In this document: one piece after another, positions 18,406 to 27,125 of the stretch
Layout: each line of letters begins with the position of its first letter
How positions within the stretch are numbered: the first letter of the stretch is position 1
DNA from: Butyricicoccus pullicaecorum
GTDB taxonomy: Bacteria; Bacillota; Clostridia; Oscillospirales; Butyricicoccaceae
NCBI GenBank assembly: GCA_018366195.1
Contig: JAGZIN010000003.1
Span: 62,001-126,000, forward strand
Direction: 5' to 3'
DNA: 64,000 bases
The notes under the pieces: generated by a model
Databases searched by the model: none
What the model was told of the DNA's origin: nothing
The model's input: only the letters and a program-made list of their open reading frames with translations
Program-made: the position numbers and the translations under genes

Positions 18406-19122
18406 ATGTTTCGTAAAAATAAAAAAAATACCGAGCCGCTGCCGACGGTTGCCGCAATCATTCCGGCTGCCGGCTCCTCTACCCGTATGGGGCAAAATAA
18501 ACTTATGCTCCCCCTTATGGATACCCCCGTCCTCGCACATACGATTTCTGCCTTTGAGCGATGCTCGCTCGTGCGTGATATCATTCTTGTATGCCGCGAA
18601 CAAGATATCCTCCCTTACAGTGGGCTTATCTCCGACTTTGGCTTTCATAAAGTGCGCCACGTCCTGCGCGGCGGACAAACCCGTGCCCATTCGGTTCTCG
18701 CCGGACTACACGCCTGTGCTCCCGATATCGACTTCGTTGCAATCCATGACGGTGCCCGTCCGCTGGTTTCTGATAAGCTCATTCTGCAAACGCTGCAAAC
18801 AGCATTTGCAGAAGGTGCTGCTGCGCCAATTGTTCCGGTAAAAGATAGTGTAAAACAGATACAGAACGGCAAAATCATTGCCGATGTCCCACGAGACAGC
18901 ATTGCTGCCGTGCAAACCCCGCAGGTATTCCGACGCAGCCAGATTGCAGACTCTCTGCGAGAGTCCATCGCTGCCAACGCCGCACTCACAGATGACTGTG
19001 CTGCGGTTGAGCGTATTGGTGTATCCGTCGCCGCTGTTTCCGGTGAATACCGAAATTTGAAAATTACTACGCCTGAGGATATCACAATTGCAGAATTATT
19101 TCTAACACAGGAGGATTTGTAA
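18406..19122 (+). CDS. ispD: 2-C-methyl-D-erythritol 4-phosphate cytidylyltransferase
   Basis: Third enzyme of the MEP isoprenoid pathway. 238 aa with the nucleotide-binding loop [19 protein letters not shown] (about residues 22-40), DGARPLV, and the C-terminal [14 protein letters not shown] and [11 protein letters not shown] short basic N-terminal extension ([14 protein letters not shown]) is present. The ribosome binding site CAGGAGG is 9 nt upstream. ispF begins 1 bp after the stop, so the two consecutive MEP genes form an operon. Confidence 0.96.
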   Translation: MFRKNKKNTEPLPTVAAIIPAAGSSTRMGQNKLMLPLMDTPVLAHTISAFERCSLVRDIILVCREQDILPYSGLISDFGFHKVRHVLRGGQTRAHSVLAGLHACAPDIDFVAIHDGARPLVSDKLILQTLQTAFAEGAAAPIVPVKDSVKQIQNGKIIADVPRDSIAAVQTPQVFRRSQIADSLRESIAANAALTDDCAAVERIGVSVAAVSGEYRNLKITTPEDITIAELFLTQEDL

Positions 19123-19123
19123 C

Positions 19124-19600
19124 ATGCGTATTGGACACGGATATGATGTACATAAGCTCGTACCCAACCGAAAATGTATCATTGGCGGTGTTACGATTCC
19201 GCACGAAACCGGATTGCTCGGACACAGCGATGCTGATGTGCTCCTCCACGCCATCATGGACGCTCTATTGGGGGCGTGTGCACTGGGCGACATCGGACAC
19301 CTCTTTCCGGACAATGACCCCAAGTTCGAAGGAGCAGACTCTCTGACTCTGCTCAAAGAAGTTGGAAAACATCTGTCTGACCACGGCTGGACGCTCGGCA
19401 ATTTGGACGCAACGATTGTGGCGCAGGCACCTAAGCTCGCCCCCTATATTCCGCACATGCGCGAAAACATCGCAAATGCCCTCGGTGTTCAGGTTTGCCA
19501 AATCAGCATCAAGGCAACCACAGAGGAAGGACTTGGCTTCACCGGAAGCCGACAGGGCATCGCCGCACATGCGGTCTGTCTGGTGCTTCCAACGGCATAA
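19124..19600 (+). CDS. ispF: 2-C-methyl-D-erythritol 2,4-cyclodiphosphate synthase
   Basis: Cyclises CDP-ME 2-phosphate in the MEP pathway. 158 aa: [12 protein letters not shown] at the start gives the metal-binding DxH, then [34 protein letters not shown], and the C-terminal [13 protein letters not shown]. Normal length; all signature residues visible. It follows ispD immediately. Confidence 0.98.
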   Translation: MRIGHGYDVHKLVPNRKCIIGGVTIPHETGLLGHSDADVLLHAIMDALLGACALGDIGHLFPDNDPKFEGADSLTLLKEVGKHLSDHGWTLGNLDATIVAQAPKLAPYIPHMRENIANALGVQVCQISIKATTEEGLGFTGSRQGIAAHAVCLVLPTA

Positions 19601-19615
19601 TTCTGTATTGTTTTG

Positions 19616-19644
19616 TTGTCAAGACGCACATATTGTGGTATGAT
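19616..19644 (+). promoter_or_regulatory. sigma-A-type promoter for the 19698 gene
   Basis: TTGTCA (19616-19621), a 17-bp spacer, then TATGAT (19639-19644), 54 bp before the ATG of the small acidic protein gene. It lies right after ispF and shows that the next two genes are a separate unit. Confidence 0.7.
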
Positions 19645-19697
19645 ATGTACAAAAGTAAACCTCAACTGTATCCGCAAACCACAAAGGAGAAATCATT

Positions 19698-19991
19698 ATG
19701 TTTGAAGAACGCGGCATAAATTATGAGCATCTAAAGGATAAGTATGATGCGTTACAGTATCAGTACATGAAATTGACCTTGGTTCATAACCACGTAAAAA
19801 CAGGTATTGTAGAAATTCTGAAAATCATCTTTCAGCTCAAGAAAACTGCAAACATCTTGCTCCAGCAAGATCCAAAAGATGAAAAAGCTGCCTTCCTCTT
19901 GGAATTGAGCGACAAACTGAACGAAATCTATGAAAAGGATTTCAGAGAAGCGGTTGCAGGCGAAGCGCGTGCGGAAGAAAATGACAAGTGA
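19698..19991 (+). CDS. hypothetical small helical acidic protein
   Basis: 97 aa, MFEERGINYEHLKDKYDALQYQYMKLTL, predicted almost wholly helical with heptad-like hydrophobic spacing (IVEILKIIFQLKKTANILL). It has an acidic, Ala/Glu-rich C-terminus. No signal peptide or membrane segment; no family recognised. The ribosome binding site AAAGGAG is 9 nt upstream. It is followed by an SLH-domain protein gene after 24 bp and has its own promoter, so the two are probably cotranscribed. Confidence 0.65.
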   Translation: MFEERGINYEHLKDKYDALQYQYMKLTLVHNHVKTGIVEILKIIFQLKKTANILLQQDPKDEKAAFLLELSDKLNEIYEKDFREAVAGEARAEENDK

Positions 19992-20015
19992 TTGTGTTTG
20001 GAAGGAACGCTTACC

Positions 20016-20645
20016 ATGAAAAAAATTACAGTGGCTGCTTTGCTTGCCAGTGTCATGCTCCTTTGCAGTACGGCAGGCGCCGTACAAATCAGCAGCTTTA
20101 CCGACTATACATCAGAAATCCAAGGGACTTGGGCAGAGCCACATATTGAAACTCTCGTTTCAAAGGGTGGTATCAAAGGATATGATGACGGCACCTTTCG
20201 CCCCAAGGCAGAAATCACGACCGCCGAACTGGTCAGTATTATCCTCAATACCGCAGGAAAGCAGGCAGATACGGCAAACTGGCCAACCGGTGTCATGACG
20301 CAGGCCAGTGAGTTGGGACTGATTGACGCCTCTATGATTGCTGAGGGCAATCGTGCACTCTCCCGCGAAAAGGCAGCCTATATTCTTGTCAATGCAGCCT
20401 CCAACCTGCTGGGCGAAGATGTCAGCAAGGTCACACTCATTGATACCAGCCGAATCCCCGATTTGAACAAAGCCTCCAAGCAGTATCAAGGGGATATTCG
20501 CTTCGCTTATAGCTTAGGACTGATAACCGGAGGTGCTGACGGTACTTTCAACCCCTCTGCCTCTACAACACGTGCAGAAACCTGTGTTATTGTCAATCGG
20601 CTCTTTCAGTTTGCCGCTCGTGTAGACCCCACCGCTCAGTCCTAG
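20016..20645 (+). CDS. secreted S-layer homology (SLH) domain protein
   Basis: 209 aa with a signal peptide (MKKITVAALLASVMLLCSTAGA, cleavage probably after AGA). Three SLH-type repeats follow, at about residues 32-75 (GIKGYDDGTFRPKAEITTAE), 82-130 (degenerate, ALSREKAAYILVNAA) and 152-200 (GLITGGADGTFNPSASTTRAE). SLH domains bind pyruvylated secondary cell wall polymers, so this should sit on the cell surface. It contains nothing but the SLH module, so it may be a small surface-layer or anchoring component. ATG chosen because GGAAGG lies 10 nt upstream; the earlier TTG is unlikely. Confidence 0.85.
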   Translation: MKKITVAALLASVMLLCSTAGAVQISSFTDYTSEIQGTWAEPHIETLVSKGGIKGYDDGTFRPKAEITTAELVSIILNTAGKQADTANWPTGVMTQASELGLIDASMIAEGNRALSREKAAYILVNAASNLLGEDVSKVTLIDTSRIPDLNKASKQYQGDIRFAYSLGLITGGADGTFNPSASTTRAETCVIVNRLFQFAARVDPTAQS

Positions 20646-20679
20646 GACAAGCCTTCCCCAATCTATTTTCAATCCGATA

Positions 20680-20723
20680 AAAAGCCAGATGGTACCACAC
20701 ACTTTGGTACCCATCTGGCTTTT
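20680..20723 (+). terminator. rho-independent terminator after the SLH gene
   Basis: Inverted repeat AAAAGCCAGATGGTACC (20680-20696) with GGTACCCATCTGGCTTTT (20706-20723), with one bulged C. It ends in T4 on the plus strand and starts with A4, so it could act in both directions. Confidence 0.8.
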
Positions 20724-20764
20724 CCATCTCCATAACACGATTTCATGCTTTTGGACATCTGACA

Positions 20765-20795
20765 CAAAAGACCGGATTGACAATCCGGTCTTTTG
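20765..20795 (-). terminator. rho-independent terminator after uridine phosphorylase
   Basis: Perfect 14-bp stem, CAAAAGACCGGATT (20765-20778) and AATCCGGTCTTTTG (20782-20795), with a 3-nt loop. It lies 6 bp downstream of the minus-strand udp stop. Confidence 0.75.
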
Positions 20796-20801
20796 CACTG
20801 C

Positions 20802-21560
20802 TTACGACTTATCCTGCGCAATCAGAATCTTGAGTGCCTCCACCGCAGTCTGTACTCCGCGCTCTGCCATTTCCGGAGAAGCGTCCATCGTGTCATCTGT
20901 GCTTGCATTCCAAAGCACATTGAGCACCGCACCACAGCGCACGTGCCGCACCGCGCCAACGACAAACACTGCCGCACATTCCATTTCACTGGTCAGCACG
21001 CCTGCCGCTTTCCACGCTTCCCATTTGGCTGTAAGCTCTGCGCCAATGGGTTGTTCCATTGGACGGATTTCTCCATAAAATCCATCTTTGGACTGAATCA
21101 CACCCACATGCTGTCGGAAACCAAGCTTTTTTGCCGCCTGATGCAGTGCCTGTACAATGGTGAAATCTGCGGTTGCCGGATATTCGATTGGCACATATTC
21201 ACGGGTTGTTCCCTCCTGCCGCACGGCTGAAGTCGCAATGACGAGGTCACCACCCTTTACCTCCTCTACAATACCGCCCGAAGTACCTACACGAATAAAG
21301 GTATCTGCACCACATTCTACCAATTCCTCCAGCGCAATCGCTGCCGAAGGTCCGCCAATTCCCGTCGAGCAGACAGCCACAGGTTCTCCGCACAGCTTGC
21401 CGCGCCACACCGTATATTCCCGGTTTGATGAAACAAATTCTGGTTCATCAAAATACCGCGCAATACGCTCACAGCGCGCCGGATCGCCTGGCAAAATCAC
21501 ATAACGTCCAATATCGCCTTTTTGAATTTGAATGTGCATCTGTTTTCCCTGAATCAACAT
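20802..21560 (-). CDS. udp: uridine phosphorylase / nucleoside phosphorylase
   Basis: Phosphorolysis of uridine to uracil and ribose-1-phosphate. 252 aa with the PNP/UDP fold signatures YVILPGDPARCERIA, STGIGGPSAAIALEEL, FIRVGTSGG (phosphate site) and TSEMECAAVFVVG (ribose-binding Met-Glu). The ATG at 21560 has AAGGAGG 8 nt upstream. The preceding DUF951 gene overlaps by 7 bp. Substrate choice between uridine and other nucleosides rests on family resemblance. Confidence 0.9.
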   Translation of the reverse strand: MLIQGKQMHIQIQKGDIGRYVILPGDPARCERIARYFDEPEFVSSNREYTVWRGKLCGEPVAVCSTGIGGPSAAIALEELVECGADTFIRVGTSGGIVEEVKGGDLVIATSAVRQEGTTREYVPIEYPATADFTIVQALHQAAKKLGFRQHVGVIQSKDGFYGEIRPMEQPIGAELTAKWEAWKAAGVLTSEMECAAVFVVGAVRHVRCGAVLNVLWNASTDDTMDASPEMAERGVQTAVEALKILIAQDKS

Positions 21561-21748
21561 GGTAGTTCCTCCTTACGTATCACAGATTTGATATTCTTTT
21601 CAATTTTGCTGCGTGCAGACATGATTTCATGTCCACAGCCACAGCAGCGCATACGAAAATCCATTCCCACACGCAGCACAAGCCATTCTTTGCTGCCGCA
21701 TGGGTGGCTTTTTTTCATGAGCAATCGATCTCCAATGTGAATATCCAT
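21554..21748 (-). CDS. DUF951 family protein
   Basis: 64 aa, MDIHIGDRLLMKKSHPCGSKEWLVLRVGMDFRMRC (split here as DRLLMKKSHPCGS and RVGMDFRMRC). The pattern of MKKxHPCG, RxGxDxxxxC and CGHxIxxxR is DUF951, a short nucleic-acid-related protein of unknown function. Its three to four cysteines could bind zinc. In other Firmicutes it lies by ychF and rpsF; here it precedes udp. Confidence 0.88.
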   Translation of the reverse strand: MDIHIGDRLLMKKSHPCGSKEWLVLRVGMDFRMRCCGCGHEIMSARSKIEKNIKSVIRKEELPC

Positions 21749-21850
21749 GCAAAGTCACCTCACATTCCCTTAAATTCTATCCTAGAGGCAGGATAAATCT
21801 TCCTTTGTACACATATAGTAGACCAGCACCAAAAGGAGGTCCTGACAGGT

Positions 21851-22813
21851 ATGAAACAAATATATTTTCCGGAAGGAACAAAATTACAAGACACAGAAAA
21901 CATTCGTGCAGTCTGCTCGATGGAGCAGCTGAAGCTGGCGGCAAAGCGCAGACAGATTTTAGAGGGTGTTGCTGTCTCCTGCACCGCCGCACACGACCTC
22001 ATCGTTGAGCTTCCATGCGGCCGTGCCATTGTCCCGCGCACAGAATGTGCACGTGGCATTTCCGAGGGAACCACACGCGATATCGCCATTTTGTCCCGCG
22101 TGGGACGTCCGATTGCGTTTGAGGTTACAGACGCACTGGCCGTCCCCATTGTGCTGTCACGCAGGCGGGCACAGGACCGTGTGATTCAATGGGCGCTGGA
22201 AAACCTCCATGCAGGTGATATTCTTTCGGCAAAGGTCACACATTTGGAACCATTCGGTGCATTTGTAGATATCGGCTGCGGAGTTCCTTCTTTTATTGGG
22301 ATTGAGCACCTGTCCGTCTCCCGTATTTTCCACCCCAGCGAACGCTTTTCGGTGGGACAGTCCATCTATGCTGCTGTGTCAGGCGTAGACTGCGAGCGAG
22401 AGCGTATCGCACTCACGCACAAAGAGCTGCTTGGTACGTGGACAGAGAATGCAGCCTTTTTCCATACCAACGAAACCGTTTCTGGTGTTGTGCGCAGCAT
22501 TGAGCCTTATGGCGTTTTTGTTGAGCTTACCCCAAACCTCTCCGGACTTGCAGAATACCGTGCCGGTCTGAAAAATGGTGACCGGGTTTCTGTATACATC
22601 AAATCCATGCTTCCGTCCCGCATGAAAATCAAACTCAATATCATTGACCGGCTTTGTGACCAGCCGCTTTTCCGCCCGCCTCTGCGCTATTTTATCACCG
22701 AAGGCAGACTGACAGAATGGGTATATTCTCCTGAAAACTGTACAGGACGGCATATTGCAACCACATTTTCATCAGATGGTATCCATGACACGGAAAATTG
22801 CACCGCTGAATGA
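21851..22813 (+). CDS. S1 RNA-binding domain protein (ribosomal protein S1-like)
   Basis: 320 aa with a divergent first segment (about 35-110) and two clear S1 domains. The first is at about residues 118-187 (AGDILSAKVTHLEPFGAFVDIGCG) and the second at about 205-265 (SGVVRSIEPYGVFVELTPNLSGL). Such short S1-like proteins in Clostridia are usually annotated as 30S S1 homologues and probably bind mRNA or ribosomes. The ribosome binding site AAAGGAGGT is strong. Its last 42 bp overlap the glgB 3' end on the opposite strand. It is transcribed divergently from DUF951/udp. Confidence 0.82.
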   Translation: MKQIYFPEGTKLQDTENIRAVCSMEQLKLAAKRRQILEGVAVSCTAAHDLIVELPCGRAIVPRTECARGISEGTTRDIAILSRVGRPIAFEVTDALAVPIVLSRRRAQDRVIQWALENLHAGDILSAKVTHLEPFGAFVDIGCGVPSFIGIEHLSVSRIFHPSERFSVGQSIYAAVSGVDCERERIALTHKELLGTWTENAAFFHTNETVSGVVRSIEPYGVFVELTPNLSGLAEYRAGLKNGDRVSVYIKSMLPSRMKIKLNIIDRLCDQPLFRPPLRYFITEGRLTEWVYSPENCTGRHIATTFSSDGIHDTENCTAE

Positions 22814-24586
22814 CGCAATGCGCAATGATATCCGATTGTTTGCATCTGTGTATAAAATCCAATCATTGGTAATACCGGTTCCGCCATAGTTTTGACCATC
22901 TGAGTTGATGCACTCCTGCAAGGTCACCTGTCCATCAAACTGTACTGAGTAAGACATCTGATTCTTGTCTGACAGATTGAGTACCACCAATAGCGTTTGT
23001 TCCTCTGTCTCTCTGCAATAGGTATAAACCTGATGCCTTGTGTCATTTGCACTCACCCAGCGAAAGGTTCTGCTGTCATATTCGCGGCAGTGCAGCGCCG
23101 GACAGGTTTCATACAGCCGTGCCAAATCGGTCAGATAATGGGTAAAGCCAATATGCTTGAGGTATTCCCCCAAATTCCAGTCCAGCTGTCTGTTTTCGTC
23201 CCACTCTCGGAACGCTCCCAGCTCATTGCCCATAAAGCTTAATTTTTTGCCCGGGTGGGTATAAAAATAGGTGTACAGCGCACGGCACTGCGCAAACTTC
23301 TGGTCATAACTGCCCCACATTTTATCCAAAACCGTTCCTTTTCCATGCACGACCTCATCATGGGAAAGCGGGAGCAAATGCAGATTGTTATAAAAATAGC
23401 TCATGGAAAAGGTCAAACGGTGATGATGTGCCTCCCGCTCGCCCGGTGGAAGCGAAAAATACAGCAGGGTATCATTCGTCCAGCCCAAATCCCATTTATA
23501 ATCAAATCCCAGACCATCATACGCAACCGGCGCGGTCACCTTGAGAAAGGTTGTAGAATCCTCTGCAATCAAAATCGCTTGTTGATGCCGCTCCTTTAAT
23601 CCCTGATTGCAAGCCTTCAGAAATCCAATCCCTGCATGATAGATGCCATTTTCTTCCTTTCCCTGCGGATAGATGAGATTGCGCACCGCATCAAAGCGCA
23701 AGCCGTCACAGTGACAGACACGGAGCCAAAAGTCAGCGGCGGACTGTAAAAAGGAACGCACATGCGGTCTGGTCAAATCAAAGTTGCAGGAGCCCCATTC
23801 GCTCATGCGCATGCCGCTTTCATCGGGATATTCATAAAGGGTTGTGCCGTCGAACCGCGCAAGCGCATATTCATCTGGAATAAAATGCACAGGCACAAAA
23901 TCCATAATCACCCCTATACTATGCTTATGGCATTGGTCTACCAGATAACAAAAATCCTCCGGCGTTCCATAACGTGAGGTGACTGCAAAATATCCGCTGT
24001 CCTGATAGCCCCACGAGCCATCAAAGGGGTGCTCCGCAAGCGGCAAAAACTCAATATAGTTATAATGATGCGCGATACAATAGGGAATCAGCTGGTGGGC
24101 AAGCTCACGATAGCCTAGCCAGCTTCCATCAGCATGTCTGCGCCAAGAGCCGGCATGAATCTCATAAATATTCATGGGCACATCATAGTGATTGCCCTGC
24201 CTTGCCTGCCATGCACTGTCCGAAAAGCGATACTTGCCCGCGGTCGTGATAACCGACGCGGTATTCGGCCGCACCTCTGCCGCACGCCCAAATGGGTCAG
24301 CGCGGTCGCGATACATCGTCTGTCCAATGGCATGCACACGAAATTTATACTGCTGTCCCTCGGTCGCGCCTGCCCAAAACAGCTCAAACACACCATGCAC
24401 AGAGGGCTGCATCTGAGTGGGCTGCCAATCGTTAAAGGTTCCAATCAACTCCACCGCAAAGGCATTCGGTGCATATACGCGGAATACATAACCCTGCTGC
24501 CCATGGCGCACGGTTGCATGTGCCCCAAAATAGTCATACGCACGAAAGCAGCTGCCTTCTAAAAATTCTGAAAGGATTGGATTCAA
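22772..24586 (-). CDS. glgB: 1,4-alpha-glucan branching enzyme
   Basis: Introduces alpha-1,6 branches into glycogen. 604 aa. An N-terminal CBM48 (about 20-115, VFRVYAPNAFAVELIGTFNDWQ) is followed by the GH13 barrel with FLPLAEHPFDGSWGYQ, the nucleophile region CDGLRFDAVRN, the acid/base LIAEDST and LPLSHDEVVHGKG. A C-terminal beta domain ends the protein. No other glycogen genes are adjacent. The start lies 12 bp downstream of the rarA stop. Confidence 0.95.
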   Translation of the reverse strand: MNPILSEFLEGSCFRAYDYFGAHATVRHGQQGYVFRVYAPNAFAVELIGTFNDWQPTQMQPSVHGVFELFWAGATEGQQYKFRVHAIGQTMYRDRADPFGRAAEVRPNTASVITTAGKYRFSDSAWQARQGNHYDVPMNIYEIHAGSWRRHADGSWLGYRELAHQLIPYCIAHHYNYIEFLPLAEHPFDGSWGYQDSGYFAVTSRYGTPEDFCYLVDQCHKHSIGVIMDFVPVHFIPDEYALARFDGTTLYEYPDESGMRMSEWGSCNFDLTRPHVRSFLQSAADFWLRVCHCDGLRFDAVRNLIYPQGKEENGIYHAGIGFLKACNQGLKERHQQAILIAEDSTTFLKVTAPVAYDGLGFDYKWDLGWTNDTLLYFSLPPGEREAHHHRLTFSMSYFYNNLHLLPLSHDEVVHGKGTVLDKMWGSYDQKFAQCRALYTYFYTHPGKKLSFMGNELGAFREWDENRQLDWNLGEYLKHIGFTHYLTDLARLYETCPALHCREYDSRTFRWVSANDTRHQVYTYCRETEEQTLLVVLNLSDKNQMSYSVQFDGQVTLQECINSDGQNYGGTGITNDWILYTDANNRISLRIASFSGAIFRVMDTI

Positions 24587-24598
24587 TGCCCAAGCACC

Positions 24599-25855
24599 TC
24601 ACTTCCCGATTCCCTTGACCTTGTCCCAGTAAGCACGCGCCGTCTGTTCGGTCTTATTTTCCCCATACATATAATACGAATGTCCCACCAGATGACTGGG
24701 CAGGAACTGCTGCTCTACCCAATGATTCGGATAATCGTGCGAATAGAGATATCCTTCCCCATGCCCCATTTTCTGCGCCCCTCCATAGTGGCAGTCGCGC
24801 AGCGAATCGGGAATCTGACCTGCCCCATTTTGCCGAATATCTGCAATCGCTGCATCAATACCACGTATTGCAGAATTCGATTTTGGCGCAGTTGCCATTA
24901 AAATCACAGCCTGTGCAAGCGGGATTCGAGCTTCCGGCATACCCAGCTGAAATGCGCTGTCTACGCATGCCTTGACAATCGCCGCACACTGCGGGTAAGC
25001 AAGCCCCACATCCTCCGATGCAATCACCAACATTCGCCTTGCAGCCGAAATCATATCGCCAGCTTCCAAAAGCCTTGCCAAATAATGCAATCCGGCATCT
25101 GGGTCAGAACCGCGAATCGACTTTTGCAGTCCAGAAAGCACATCATAGTGACTGTCTCCATCGCGGTCATATCGCATATTGGAACGCTGTGCCACCTGCC
25201 GTGCCTGTTCTTCGGTAATCGTCTGTCCATCTGGAACGCCTGCGCTCACAAGCTCCACAGCATTCATGGCCTTGCGCACATCTCCGCCGCAGCCGTAGGC
25301 AATGGTCTGCATCGCTTCAGGCGTTATGACAATGTCGCGTCCCTCGCAGGCAATCCCAAAAGCCCGCTGAACCGCGCGCAGGATTTCCGAAGGCTCTACC
25401 GGCTGAAACTCGAATATCGTACAGCGGCTCAGCACCGCATTATAGATATAGAAATACGGATTTTCCGTTGTGGAGGCGATGAGCGTCATACGTCCATCTT
25501 CAATAAATTCCAAAAGGCTTTGCTGCTGCTTTTTATTAAAATATTGAATTTCATCGAGATATACCAGTGCCCCATTGGGTGCAAGAAAGGTATCCAACTC
25601 AGCTATAATACCCTTGATATCTGCAATTGATGCTGTGGTTGCATTCAAATGATATAGTTTTCGGTTTGTCTGTTTTGCAATGATGGAAGCCACGGTCGTT
25701 TTCCCGATGCCGGACGGACCATAGAAAATCATATTGGGAATGTTTCCGCTTTCCAAAATATGATATAGAACACCATTTTCTCCCAACAAGTCGCGCTGTC
25801 CAACAACGTCCTCCAAGCGCTGCGGTCGGATTCGGTCTGCAAGCGGCTGATACAT
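24599..25855 (-). CDS. rarA: replication-associated recombination protein A (AAA+ ATPase RarA/MgsA)
   Basis: AAA+ clamp-loader-like protein acting at stalled forks. 418 aa from the ATG at 25855 (AGGAGG 9 nt upstream; a GTG three codons earlier lies inside that site). It starts MYQPLADRIRPQRLEDVVGQ. Walker A is GPSGIGKTT, Walker B is YLDEIQYFN (DEIHRF is usual), and sensor 1 is STTENP. The C-terminal MgsA region includes VGLAYPQCAAIV and YGGAQKMGHGEGYLYSHDYP. glgB follows closely; no functional link is implied. Confidence 0.95.
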   Translation of the reverse strand: MYQPLADRIRPQRLEDVVGQRDLLGENGVLYHILESGNIPNMIFYGPSGIGKTTVASIIAKQTNRKLYHLNATTASIADIKGIIAELDTFLAPNGALVYLDEIQYFNKKQQQSLLEFIEDGRMTLIASTTENPYFYIYNAVLSRCTIFEFQPVEPSEILRAVQRAFGIACEGRDIVITPEAMQTIAYGCGGDVRKAMNAVELVSAGVPDGQTITEEQARQVAQRSNMRYDRDGDSHYDVLSGLQKSIRGSDPDAGLHYLARLLEAGDMISAARRMLVIASEDVGLAYPQCAAIVKACVDSAFQLGMPEARIPLAQAVILMATAPKSNSAIRGIDAAIADIRQNGAGQIPDSLRDCHYGGAQKMGHGEGYLYSHDYPNHWVEQQFLPSHLVGHSYYMYGENKTEQTARAYWDKVKGIGK

Positions 25856-25911
25856 GGTGCGCACCTCCTGTTCTTTTTCTATCCAAACAGGAATGCCTGC
25901 CTGATAGCCTT

Positions 25912-25940
25912 AGTATAGCAGTTTTTCACACAAAACACAA
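25912..25940 (-). promoter_or_regulatory. putative promoter for rarA-glgB
   Basis: On the minus strand TTGTGT (25935-25940), a 17-bp spacer and TATACT (25912-25917), 57 bp before the rarA ATG. The -35 box is weak; the -10 is good. Confidence 0.5.
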
Positions 25941-25988
25941 CGCCCACACAGAATACATATACAAAAGCCTGATAAGAGTCAGAGATTG

Positions 25989-26026
25989 CAAAAAAAATAG
26001 TGCAGCCCCGTTCTGTGAAGCTGCAC
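25989..26026 (-). terminator. rho-independent terminator after the lipoprotein gene
   Basis: GTGCAGC (26000-26006) pairs with GCTGCAC (26020-26026), followed on the minus strand by TA and a long T tract (25989-25998). Confidence 0.75.
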
Positions 26027-26070
26027 CATTCTTCCTGTACACACGTTCAAGCCAATGCCATGCCGCTGTA

Positions 26071-26448
26071 CTATTCTTCCAGCTCAATTACGATTTGCTC
26101 CTCTGTCAAATCGGCGTAATTCTGTACAATTTTGCTGATAATGGTATCTTTTAATTCGTCATTGATGGATTCTGAAGATTGAAGCGTAAGCTTGATACGA
26201 TATCCCGATTCCTCCTGCAAAATTTCGACCTGTTCCACACTGTCAAAGTCTGCTGTCAATGCTTCCTCCAGCTTGGTGATTTGCTCTGGGTCACTCAGAG
26301 AAGGCTTTGGAGCCTCTGCTTCCTGTAACTCGATAGCATCAACCGTATCAGAGTCCGGTTCTTTATGGTTCTTACCACAGCCCCCTAACAGAGAAACAGA
26401 TACGATTGCAGCCATTCCTAGGAGCAACATTCTCTTCTTCACATTCAT
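26071..26448 (-). CDS. small exported lipoprotein of unknown function
   Basis: 125 aa from the ATG at 26448 (MNVKKRMLLLGM). The signal ends in a lipobox SVSLLGGC, so Lgt (encoded at 52436-53296) would lipidate it. The mature part is acidic, with SDPEQITKLEEALTADFDSVEQVEILQEE and a C-terminal YADLTEEQIVIELEE. I recognise no family. It has its own terminator and AT-rich upstream DNA, so it is monocistronic. Confidence 0.72.
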   Translation of the reverse strand: MNVKKRMLLLGMAAIVSVSLLGGCGKNHKEPDSDTVDAIELQEAEAPKPSLSDPEQITKLEEALTADFDSVEQVEILQEESGYRIKLTLQSSESINDELKDTIISKIVQNYADLTEEQIVIELEE

Positions 26449-26570
26449 ACGACACCTTCCATTGTTGGGATATATCTTCATATCATTATATTGTCACAAT
26501 TTATATAACTTGTCAATATAAAACCTACAAATCATTTGATATACGGACGATTTTTTTGTACTTCTTCCAT

Positions 26571-26604
26571 AAAAATACAAAGCCGGTTCCCTTTGGAACC
26601 GGCT
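26571..26604 (-). terminator. rho-independent terminator after csoR
   Basis: Perfect 10-bp stem AGCCGGTTCC (26581-26590) with GGAACCGGCT (26595-26604) around a 4-nt loop. On the minus strand it is followed by TTGTATTTTT. Confidence 0.85.
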
Positions 26605-26646
26605 CTGCTGCCTCACATCTTGGTGCAGGCTTCCAGCTTTTCTGTT

Positions 26647-26916
26647 TTAGCTCTTTTTTTCCAAGAGCGCAATGATTTCATCTAGCTTTTGTTCTCGCTC
26701 CGCAGCATCTTCACAGGTCAATGCTTCTCGAACACAACCGTCTAAATGTCCTTTTAGAACCTCTGTGCGCGCCTTGCGCAAAAGTGCTTCTGCCGCTGAC
26801 AGCTGTGTGATGATATCCATACAGTAGCGATTTTCCTCTATCATTCTCAAAACCGCTTCTATTTGTCCGCGCGCTGTTTTCACCAGCGGCTCAACCTTTT
26901 TCCGGTCTGTACGCAT
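26647..26916 (-). CDS. csoR: CsoR-family copper-sensing repressor
   Basis: 89-aa all-helical repressor that releases DNA on binding Cu(I). It has the family pattern: RGQIEAVLRMIEENRYCMDIITQLSA supplies the first Cys, and LKGHLDGCVREAL supplies the His and second Cys, giving the copper-specific C-H-C set. The start codon overlaps the copA stop (TGATG), so sensor and pump are coupled. It probably binds the G/C-tract palindrome just downstream of the copA promoter (29457-29471), giving negative feedback. Confidence 0.92.
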   Translation of the reverse strand: MRTDRKKVEPLVKTARGQIEAVLRMIEENRYCMDIITQLSAAEALLRKARTEVLKGHLDGCVREALTCEDAAEREQKLDEIIALLEKKS

Positions 26917-27125
26917 CAGCGAATCTCCACCACATGATATCCCGCATCGCTCACCGCCTGAGTCAATACATCATCTGCAATTGCTTCCTGCATCGTACAG
27001 ACCGCCGTACCGGACGCATGACTCACCTCGGCATTGTCCATACCGGGCAGTGCACATAACGCATCATGCACGTGCTTGGAGCAGTTTGGACACATCATAC
27101 CCTCAATTATAATTGTCTTTTCCAT
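26916..27125 (-). other. possible internal translation start giving a free CopZ-like chaperone
   Basis: Inside copA an in-frame ATG (27125) is preceded by GGAAAGGAAG, about 8 nt away. It would yield a 69-aa protein, [17 protein letters not shown] and on, that matches a complete CopZ metallochaperone in length and layout. The larger CopA product is certain; independent production of the chaperone is inference. Confidence 0.35.
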
